Of a DNA stretch of 64,000 nt, positions 52,101 through 60,885 are shown piece by piece (positions within the stretch are counted from its first letter, which is position 1; every line of letters starts with the position of its first letter). Source of the DNA: Diplonema papillatum (taxonomy: Eukaryota > Euglenozoa > Diplonemea > Diplonemida > Diplonemidae). Under the pieces are notes generated by a model. It ran no database searches, was not told the origin of the DNA, and worked only from the letters and a program-made list of their open reading frames with translations. The stretch spans positions 124,001-188,000 of the forward strand of contig JAPJBO010000011.1 in the NCBI GenBank assembly GCA_030068145.1. The letters are read 5' to 3'. A program made the position numbers and the translations under genes.

Positions 52101-55100
52101 GACTGTGCAGCCTACACGCGCATCGACAGGCTTTGCTGCCTACACGCGTATTGCAGCCTACATGCGTATTGACAGACTTTGCTGCCTACACGCGTATTGA
52201 CAGACTGTGCAGCCTACACGCGCATCGACAGGCTTTGCTGCCTACACGCGTATTGCAGCCTCCACGCGTATTGACAGACTGTGCAGCCTACACGCGCATC
52301 GACAGGCTTTGCTGCCTACACGCGTATTGACAGACTGTGCAGCCTACACGCGCATCGACAGGCTTTGCTGCCTACACGCGAATTGCAGCCTACATGCGCA
52401 TTGACAGACTGTGCAGCCTCCACGCGTATTGACAGACTGTGCAGCCTACACGCGCATCGACAGGCTTTGCTGCCTACACGCGTATTGACAGACTGTGCAG
52501 CCTACACGCGTATTGACAGACTGTGCAGCCTACACGCGCATCGACAGGCTTTGCTGCCTACACGCGTATTGCAGCCTACATGCGCATTGACAGACTGTGC
52601 AGCCTACATGCGTATTGACAGACTGTGCAGCCTACATGCGTATTGACAGACTGTGCAGCCTACATGCGTATTGACAGACTGTGCAGCCTACACGCGCATC
52701 GACAGGCTTTGCTGCCTACACGCGTATTGACAGACTGTGCAGCCTACACGCGCATCGACAGGCTTTGCTGCCTACACGCGTATTGCAGCCTACATGCGCA
52801 TTGACAGACTGTGCAGCCTACACGCGTATTGACAGACTGTGCAGCCTACACGCGCATCGACAGGCTTTGCTGCCTACACGCGTATTGCAGCCTACACGCG
52901 TATTGACAGACTGTGCAGCCTACACGCGCATCGACAGGCTTTGCTGCCTACACGCGTATTGCAGCCTACATGCGTATTGACAGACTTTGCTGCCTACACG
53001 CGTATTGACAGACTGTGCAGCCTACACGCGCATCGACAGGCTTTGCTGCCTACACGCGTATTGCAGCCTACACGCGTATTGACAGACTGTGCAGCCTACA
53101 CGCGCATCGACAGGCTTTGCTGCCTACACGCGTATTGCAGCCTACATGCGTATTGACAGACTGTGCAGCCTACACGCGCATCGACAGGCTTTGCTGCCTA
53201 CACGCGTATTGCAGCCTACATGCGCATTGACAGACTGTGCAGCCTACACGCGCATCGACAGGCTTTGCTGCCTACACGCGTATTGCAGCCTACATGCGTA
53301 TTGACAGACTGTGCAGCCTACACGCGCATCGACAGGCTTTGCTGCCTACACGCGTATTGCAGCCTACACGCGTATTGACAGACTGTGCAGCCTACACGCG
53401 CATCGACAGGCTTTGCTGCCTACACGCGTATTGCAGCCTACATGCGTATTGACAGACTTTGCTGCCTACACGCGTATTGACAGACTGTGCAGCCTACACG
53501 CGCATCGACAGGCTTTGCTGCCTACACGCGTATTGACAGACTGTGCAGCCTACACGCGCATCGACAGGCTTTGCTGCCTACACGCGTATTGCAGCCTACA
53601 TGCGTATTGACAGACTGTGCAGCCTACATGCGTATTGACAGACTGTGCAGCCTACACGCGTATTGCAGCCTACACGCGTATTGACAGACTGTGCAGCCTA
53701 CACGCGTATTGACAGACTGTGCAGCCTACACGCGTATTGCAGCCTACACGCGTATTGACAGACTGTGCAGCCTACACGCGCATCGACAGGCTTTGCTGCC
53801 TACACGCGTATTGCAGCCTACACGCGTATTGACAGACTGTGCAGCCTACACGCGCATCGACAGGCTTTGCTGCCTACACGCGTATTGCAGCCTACATGCG
53901 TATTGACAGACTTTGCTGCCTACACGCGTATTGACAGACTGTGCAGCCTACACGCGCATCGACAGGCTTTGCTGACAGGCTTTGCTGCCTACACGCGTAT
54001 TGCAGCCTACATGCGTATTGACAGACTGTGCAGCCTACATGCGTATTGACAGACTGTGCAGCCTACACGCGTATTGACAGACTGTGCAGCCTACACGCGC
54101 ATCGACAGGCTTTGCTGCCTACACGCGTATTGCAGCCTACATGCGTATTGACAGACTGTGCAGCCTACACGCGCATCGACAGGCTTTGCTGCCTACACGC
54201 GTATTGCAGCCTACATGCGTATTGACAGACTGTGCAGCCTACATGCGTATTGACAGACTGTGCAGCCTACACGCGTATTGCAGCCTACACGCGTATTGAC
54301 AGACTGTGCAGCCTACACGCGCATCGACAGGCTTTGCTGCCTACACGCGTATTGCAGCCTACATGCGTATTGACAGACTGTGCAGCCTACACGCGCATCG
54401 ACAGGCTTTGCTGCCTACACGCGTATTGCAGCCTACATGCGTATTGACAGACTGTGCAGCCTACATGCGTATTGACAGACTGTGCAGCCTACACGCGTAT
54501 TGCAGCCTACACGCGTATTGACAGACTGTGCAGCCTACACGCGCATCGACAGGCTTTGCTGCCTACACGCGTATTGCAGCCTACATGCGTATTGACAGAC
54601 TGTGCAGCCTACATGCGTATTGACAGACTGTGCAGCCTACACGCGTATTGACAGACTGTGCAGCCTACACGCGCATCGACAGGCTTTGCTGCCTACACGC
54701 GTATTGCAGCCTACATGCGTATTGACAGACTGTGCAGCCTACACGCGCATCGACAGGCTTTGCTGCCTACACGCGTATTGCAGCCTACATGCGTATTGAC
54801 AGACTGTGCAGCCTACATGCGTATTGACAGACTGTGCAGCCTACACGCGTATTGCAGCCTACACGCGTATTGACAGACTGTGCAGCCTACACGCGCATCG
54901 ACAGGCTTTGCTGCCTACACGCGTATTGCAGCCTACATGCGTATTGACAGACTGTGCAGCCTACACGCGCATCGACAGGCTTTGCTGCCTACACGCGTAT
55001 TGCAGCCTACACGCGTATTGACAGACTGTGCAGCCTACACGCGCATCGACAGGCTTTGCTGCCTACACGCGTATTGCAGCCTACATGCGTATTGACAGAC

Positions 55101-56136
55101 TGTGCAGCCTACACGCGCATCGACAGGCTTTGCTGCCTACACGCGTATTGCAGCCTACATGCGTATTGACAGACTGTGCAGCCTACATGCGTATTGACAG
55201 ACTGTGCAGCCTACACGCGTATTGCAGCCTACACGCGTATTGACAGACTGTGCAGCCTACACGCGCATCGACAGGCTTTGCTGCCTACACGCGTATTGCA
55301 GCCTACATGCGTATTGACAGACTTTGCTGCCTACACGCGTATTGACAGACTGTGCAGCCTACACGCGCATCGACAGGCTTTGCTGCCTACACGCGTATTG
55401 CAGCCTACATGCGTATTGACAGACTGTGCAGCCTACATGCGTATTGACAGACTGTGCAGCCTACACGCGTATTGCAGCCTACACGCGTATTGACAGACTG
55501 TGCAGCCTACACGCGCATCGACAGGCTTTGCTGCCTACACGCGTATTGCAGCCTACATGCGTATTGACAGACTTTGCTGCCTACACGCGTATTGACAGAC
55601 TGTGCAGCCTACACGCGCATCGACAGGCTTTGCTGCCTACACGCGTATTGCAGCCTACATGCGTATTGACAGACTGTGCAGCCTACATGCGTATTGACAG
55701 ACTGTGCAGCCTACACGCGTATTGCAGCCTACACGCGTATTGACAGACTGTGCAGCCTACACGCGCATCGACAGGCTTTGCTGCCTACACGCGTATTGCA
55801 GCCTACATGCGTATTGACAGACTTTGCTGCCTACACGCGTATTGACAGACTGTGCAGCCTACACGCGCATCGACAGGCTTTGCTGACAGGCTTTGCTGCC
55901 TACACGCGTATTGCAGCCTACATGCGTATTGACAGACTGTGCAGCCTACATGCGTATTGACAGACTGTGCAGCCTACACGCGTATTGCAGCCTACATGCG
56001 TATTGACAGACTGTGCAGCCTACACGCGTATTGCAGCCTACACGCGTATTGACAGACTGTGCAGCCTACACGCGCATCGACAGGCTTTGCTGCCTACACG
56101 CGTATTGCAGCCTACATGCGTATTGACAGACTGTGC
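49173..56136 (+). repeat. 7-kb hierarchical minisatellite (28-bp and 18-bp modules)
   Basis: Modules: P, TACACGCGTATTGACAGACT plus GTGCAGCC (28 bp); Q, TACACGCGCATCGACAGGCT plus TTGCTGCC (28 bp); R, TACACGCGTATTGCAGCC (18 bp); and TACATG variants. The left part is an irregular P/Q mix. From about 52 kb the P-Q-R trimer (74 bp) dominates. To the right, still larger blocks repeat. All three plus frames are open through long stretches and read TRIDRLCSLHAH-type peptides; the frame changes at each 28-bp step, so these are not treated as genes. Confidence 0.95.
55176..55925 (+). repeat. Three consecutive 250-bp higher-order units
   Basis: Each unit has ten modules of 28, 18, 28, 28, 18, 28, 28, 28, 18 and 28 bp (sum 250). 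The third is altered by an extra GACAGGCTTTGCT at 55884, which also occurs at 53970. This points to larger duplications of ~1.9 kb spacing within the array. Confidence 0.85.
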
Positions 56137-56911
56137 TCCGATGCAGTGTTTAAGCCCACTCCCCGGGTATTTCCCCCCTCGCCGGAAACCCTCTCCGTAC
56201 ACCCGAAAAACAGGCGTGTAACAACCAGAGCGCGTGAGTGAATGTGCGCTGGCACGCGCGCCGCTGTTTATTACCCGCTTTATAGGAAATATTCGATGGG
56301 AAGGGTGCACGTAGTCCTACACGGGACTTGGGCACGTGCCTCGGAGGTGGGCTTGTGACGGCTGCCTGCTCATAGAAAAGGCACTCTCATGCTTCAAACA
56401 TAGGATGATATGTTGATAGCACGTGACGTGACACGTGATCGTGTGGAGTCTTCTCTGGTACCCCCGAAAACCGAAGTAACGAAGTACGCAAGAACTCCGC
56501 ACAAACTACGCGGGAACTACGCAATACGGGGGTAGGGATCTTTTAATACTCCATATGCAGCTGGGGTCTAACCGACCGGTCCTGACAGGGCTTACAACTT
56601 GCCACGGCGGCAAGCTTATAAAATGTAGCCCACGCCGTCTCACAAACCCCACGAACTACGCAAGTGTGATGGACCTTTCTTCGGAGGGGCTCATGCACTC
56701 AAAGATAGCCTTATACGTCGGAACTACGCAATACGGGGTTTTCGGGGTACCATTATCACATGTTACGTCTTTTCACATGTCATGACGCATGTGAAACCTC
56801 ACAGGTACGACTGGGTCGTGTATGCACCTTACCTTCCTCCCTCCTTTGTTTAGCTTAACCGAAAGAAAGAGGACACGGGGGTTTACGTTGGCAATCTTCT
56901 GAACCTGCTAG
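56137..56911. other. No gene; MITE-A-like end
   Basis: ACCCGCTTTATAGGAAATAT then TCGATGGGAAG at 56272 resembles the flank and end of MITE-A/B. ACTACGCAATACGGGG occurs twice (56515, 56725). No coding signal. Confidence 0.4.
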
Positions 56912-57155
56912 AGGAATTGTTGCTGGCTTCTTCTGGCATCATCGCACTCGTTCTGAGGCGGGGTCTACAGCAGATCGGCTGGGGGCGCTACAATCCACTC
57001 TTTCTCGGCCAAAAAAAGAATGAGGAAGGTGAGACTGACAATCTTTCTTTTCAGTAACGCCGGAGTGACTGTCTTCTTGCAATCCCGCCTCATCCCAAAC
57101 TCTTCTGGTGTTGGTTCGGGAAGGTGCTCATTCTGCCATGCGCTTTGCTCCAATA
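56912..57155 (-). mobile_element. Relic of the split-repeat retroelement (B and A parts only)
   Basis: 56912-56971 matches the start of the B repeat (GAATTGTTGCTGGCTTCTTC) and 57020-57155 matches most of the A repeat (CTTCTGGTGTTGGTT, CCATGCGCTTTGCTCCAAT). They are in the same order and orientation as B2-A2 of the 23924 element but clearly more diverged, so this is an older copy without the coding part. Confidence 0.7.
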
Positions 57156-57429
57156 CAGCATGTTTCGGTAGCAAGCGTGCTATCGAGCGAGACGCAAGCG
57201 GTACTGCTAGGCATCGGCGGGGTCTAGCCGTATCAACAGGGACTTGAACGCCAACACTGCATACTCGTCCGTTTCTTCTCGGATAACACGAAACGCCTCT
57301 AGGCAAAACCCGTTCTCACACTTCTTCTCCTTGGTGGACTCTCCTCAGATTCTTGGGGGTGGGGTAGCCACCCACCCCTTCCGATAGGCCCTGGCGTTGC
57401 ACCCCAAAATGCAAGAGAACTTTAACTCT

Positions 57430-57530
57430 AAAAAAAACATGTGTGGATGCGCACCCGCTTTTTTTCACCTCCAACTTTACCGCTCCAGCTGTTCAGGCTG
57501 GGCTCCACCCTTGCTCACCAGATCGAGACT
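57430..57530. mobile_element. MITE-E right-end fragment
   Basis: GCGCACCCGCTTTTTTTCAC, CTCCAACTTTACCGCTCCAG and TTCAGGCTGGGCTCCACCC. It directly follows a GAACTTTAACTCTAAAA motif at 57417. Confidence 0.5.
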
Positions 57531-57739
57531 GACGACACCGAAAATCCCCGCCCACCGAAGAGATCCCATTTTGGATTGGTTGGTGATCACGGAGCGAAAC
57601 GAGAGAACGAGGTGCGCCACGACAATGCGGCGAAGAAACGAACGCCAGCGCCCCAGTCCCAAATGGTTTCAGTCCTACTTGAAGAAGTCTTGAACTCCTT
57701 TCCTTTTCACCCCTTCTTTTCACTTTCTTCTTCTTCTTC
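57531..57739. other. No gene recognised
   Basis: Two overlapping ~100-codon frames, no domain; ends in a TTC-rich tract. Confidence 0.35.
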
Positions 57740-57810
57740 TCCCAAGACTTGATGCCAGCATCAAACTGCATGAAAGGCAGGCAGTCGAGAAGCTAAGATT
57801 TCCCCCCTGA
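57740..57810 (+). repeat. HP85 double-hairpin repeat, diverged
   Basis: AAGACTTGATGCCAGCATCA, TGCATGAAAGGCAGGCAG, AAGCTAAGATTTCCCCCC. Confidence 0.55.
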
Positions 57811-58065
57811 ACATGAACCTAAGATTTCTCCCCCCACCCGCAGCCGACACACTGCACCTCTTCTTCGATGTCCCTGCCACGCGCGCCCCCGCACTCAAAA
57901 CATCAGTCGTCACCCGCCGCCACTCCTCTACGCCAACCCACCACCAGAAACACTATCACGCACACGCAGCGGGCCGGCTGTGGTCTCACGAAAACAAGCG
58001 AGATATTTGACCGTTTTCTGATGCCGCGGGTCATTCTTCGACCCGCAGTCGTTTGTTCTCCGCAC

Positions 58066-58212
58066 GGTGATGTCCCGCCGCTCGAAGCTGGAGTTAAAGA
58101 GGATGTGCCCGAGTCACACCCGAAAGCGGGTGTGCTGCGACCAAAACGCGGGCAAATTCACCCGCTTTTCGAACTCTATTTTTGACTCCAGCTTCTGAGC
58201 ATGGACACCACC
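58066..58212. mobile_element. MITE-E copy, complete (147 bp)
   Basis: Left GGTGATGTCC, TCGAAGCTGGAGTTAAAGAG and GATGTGCCCGAGTCACACCC; hairpin CACCCGAAAGCGGGTG; right TTGACTCCAGCTTCTGAGC and GGACACCACC. It is ~1 kb from the related two-gene element. Confidence 0.75.
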
Positions 58213-58339
58213 TTGCAGTGAGAACAGTGTGGGTACATTGGCCGACGTCGATGACGCATGGGGCTGTCCGAATCGAATACTGACCAGTCAAGGCGGTGTC
58301 CGTTCACGTGTGTTGATAGCGCCCCGTGGCGGTTGGCTA

Positions 58340-59130
58340 CAAGCTGTGTCGCAACGACCCCCCCCCCCCCCCCCCCCCCCCAGTGCTGATGCTAAGGCCC
58401 CTAAACTCGGCATCGTTGTCAGCCGGACGGCAACGAGGGGTGGGTGGGTACCCCCCCCCCCCCCCCCCCCCCTCCTGCAGGGCCTGTGTGCAGCAGGGTG
58501 GTGACCGCTCTTAGGTGGTTTCCTCAGCAGCGACCAAGAAAAAAAAAATATTTTTGGCCCAAATCCTCCCAAATTTTGACCCACTTTTTCCACCATTTCA
58601 CCTTAGAGAATTTAGCTAAGGTGGGTCCCACAGTAGGTCCACAGTGGATTGCACCAGGAGGGGGGGGAGGGGGGGGCAGTGCTGACACTACCCTGAGAGC
58701 CCCCAACGACTTTGCAAGGGAGGCTGGGTGGTCGAATTCTCTAAGGTGAAATGGTCAAAATTCCCTGGCAAAAGTGGGCCCACAAAAAATTTTCAAAGTG
58801 TGGTTTTTGGGGTATTTGGGCCAAAAAAAAAAAATTTTTTTTTTCTGACCACCCACCGTGGTGACCACCTTAGAGAGTGACAGGTAGCGTCCCCCCTCCA
58901 CAGTGAAAATAGCCTGTATATAGGGGGGGGGGGGGGGGGGGGGTCAGGTCCGATTCTGCCAACGACTCCGCAATCTGGCCGCTTAGGGCCACCCCTGGGG
59001 GGGGGTAGGGTACCCCCCCCACCCAGGGTTAGCAACTTCGTTTTGGTCTCAGGCTTAGTATCAGCTGCCCCCCCCCCCCCCCCCCCCCCTATGTTCACAA
59101 CCTTTCCAATACCCTTCAAGCTAAAATCAT
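58340..59130. repeat. Poly-C/poly-G block with inverted arms
   Basis: Homopolymer C or G runs of ~20-25 bp at ~58359, 58450, 58923 and 59067. GTGCTGATGCTAAGGCCC (58382) faces its complement GGCTTAGTATCAGC (59048). AATATTTTTGGCCCAAAT (58548) and CCATTTCACCTTAGAGAATT (58590) face complements at ~58740-58840. No coding potential; frames are homopolymer artefacts. Confidence 0.7.
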
Positions 59131-59171
59131 TCTACAACGGCCCCCCCCTATGTTCAGAATCAGATCCAACC

Positions 59172-59405
59172 ACAGTGAACTCCAGCCTCTGAGATGGAGT
59201 TAAATCGGGAGGTCCGAAAAGGGCATGTGCCACACCCGCAACGGGCATGTGCCACACCCGCAAAGGGCATGTGCCACACCCGCAAAGGGCATGCGCCACA
59301 CCCAAAAAGCGGGTGTGGACACCCGCAAAGCGGGTGTGAAAGTTGGATTTTCGTGTGTAAATACCTGTGTTCTCATCAGTATTCTGGACTGACTTTGCCT
59401 TTTCC
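59172..59405 (+). repeat. Left terminal inverted repeat with subterminal array
   Basis: Contains four tandem CACACCCGCAAAGGGCATGT-like 22-bp units (59218-59300), then paired CCCGCAAAGCGGGTGTG hairpins. Such tandem subterminal motifs often serve as transposase binding sites. Confidence 0.85.
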
Positions 59406-59482
59406 CCCAATTTCTCAGATACCTGTTCGTTGATACCTCAAGAAAACATCATCCAGCGACTCACACACTCTTAAACACAACG

Positions 59483-60463
59483 ATGCCACTGTCCTCAAGT
59501 ATGCCACGAACACCTGAAGACAACAAGCGGAGGCGCACGATCGAGGGCAGCGACAATGGCAGCGACTGCGAAGCCAACAACACGGCGACCTCCGACGTTG
59601 TCTCCAACTTTATTGAGGCATACCTCGTAAAGAAGGTCGGAGCAGCGATAAGGTTGAGCAGCCTGCGTCAGCTCGTTTCCGAGGTGACAGGAGTAAGACT
59701 CCACAAAAAGTCGCCGTTGTTGATGCAGGTCATCACCGACTTCATAAAGCCGCCGAAATTCACAGCGGGGGAGGTTACAGCAATGACGAAGGCGAGAACC
59801 CTTCCGGATCAATACCGCATTGAAAGCAAAGTGCGCAACGTCCAAGATGTGAAGGTTGTTGGTGTCACGCTCAGAAGCAAGCCGATCACGGCGTGGAGAC
59901 AGCAGACACATGCTAAGCACGCGCTGTACAACAAAGTGGTTCAAGCCACTAAGCCCACGTTCCGCGGAGCGGATCTCCTGGCCGTTCTGTCGTCCATTAC
60001 GCAGGCCCAGAACACGGATGCGGACGAGCCGTCGAAGCCCATACGCATCGCCTTCCCAATTACGACGCCGGGTGCAAAAGAGCAAGGGTTCCATGTGACC
60101 CTCGTCGAAGGCCTGTTTACACAGGTTAATTACAAGGTGGTGGGCACAACAGTCACTCTCGAGTGCGTACGTGTTGTCCCCGCGGGCAGCAGTGTGCCAT
60201 CGGGTCTGTACCCAACCACCTACGTCCTCGACGAGCCCGCTGACGACCAGAAGCCAGTGCTCTGCAGACAGCTCCACCTTGGCTTGTGGCAAGTGAAGGT
60301 CCCCATTGCGCAGGGTGCAGCACTTGCTGGCGAGGGAGTGGCGGCCGTGGACCTGGACGAGCAGTACCGCCAGATCATGGGGCTGGGTCTGACGGGCGAC
60401 AATGATCCCCAGGAGGAAGAACAGCAGGCACTGCTGATTGAAGAGGACATTGAGGACATGTAG
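59483..60463 (+). CDS. Element-encoded protein 1, unknown function (326 aa)
   Basis: ATG at 59483 follows the left inverted repeat by ~80 bp (context ACGATGC). Residues 1-40 are polar with a KRRR cluster (16-19) that could be a nuclear signal. Residues ~45-180 are mixed helical (FIEAYLVKKVGAAIRLSSLR, LVSEVTGVRLHKKSPLLMQV). Residues ~195-290 look beta-rich (GFHVTLVEGLFTQVNYKVVG, TTVTLECVRVVPAGSSVPSG). The C-terminus is acidic (QEEEQQALLIEEDIEDM). No known domain is recognised. Its place inside the inverted repeats, upstream of and co-oriented with the zinc-finger protein, suggests an accessory DNA-binding or regulatory partner for transposition. A captured host gene is the alternative. The frame is clean, with codon use like that of the second gene. 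Confidence 0.8.
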   Translation: MPLSSSMPRTPEDNKRRRTIEGSDNGSDCEANNTATSDVVSNFIEAYLVKKVGAAIRLSSLRQLVSEVTGVRLHKKSPLLMQVITDFIKPPKFTAGEVTAMTKARTLPDQYRIESKVRNVQDVKVVGVTLRSKPITAWRQQTHAKHALYNKVVQATKPTFRGADLLAVLSSITQAQNTDADEPSKPIRIAFPITTPGAKEQGFHVTLVEGLFTQVNYKVVGTTVTLECVRVVPAGSSVPSGLYPTTYVLDEPADDQKPVLCRQLHLGLWQVKVPIAQGAALAGEGVAAVDLDEQYRQIMGLGLTGDNDPQEEEQQALLIEEDIEDM

Positions 60464-60606
60464 GGTCCTGTGTCCTCAGCATCCTCCAGGCCGCAGTTCG
60501 TATTGAGAACTCTTCTGTTCGCCAGTTCTGCGTCCCACCGCCTCATCGTACCAGTCACCCGTAAACTTCCGCTCGTGAGGGCCTCCTGCGGCGGTGTTCC
60601 CGCACG

Positions 60607-60800
60607 GGCGGCAGCATCACTTTGACCTTTCTTTTTCTGTTTTCTTCTGCGAGCTTCCCTTCACTGCCGCGCTGATCAGGTCATCATGTCCGTGGAGGTC
60701 CGCAGATAACGGCGGCAGCATCACTCTGGCCTCTATTTTTCCGTTTTCTGCTGCGAGCTTCCTTTTAGTCTGGCGCTGATCAAGTGCTTCCGCAATATTC
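60607..60800 (+). repeat. Two-copy ~104-bp tandem duplication between the two element genes
   Basis: GGCGGCAGCATCACT, TCTGCGAGCTTCC or CTGCTGCGAGCTTCC, GCGCTGATCA and ATGTCCGTGGA recur at 60607 and 60711. It lies in the intergenic leader of the second gene and could hold its promoter or binding sites. Confidence 0.75.
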
Positions 60801-60885
60801 ATCTGGTCACACCATGTCCGTGGATAAGGGGCCCAGAGACGATATCGAAGGACTCATTCATCACAGGAAGACAAATAATTAAACC

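Noticed and set aside
49173-56136. CRISPR-like array of 28-bp repeats
   Set aside because: There are no unique spacers, modules follow one another directly, and the context is eukaryotic.
49193-56221. Dozens of plus-strand frames with TRIDRLCSLHAH peptides
   Set aside because: They come from the 28/18-bp array; the phase changes at each module and no frame is preferred.
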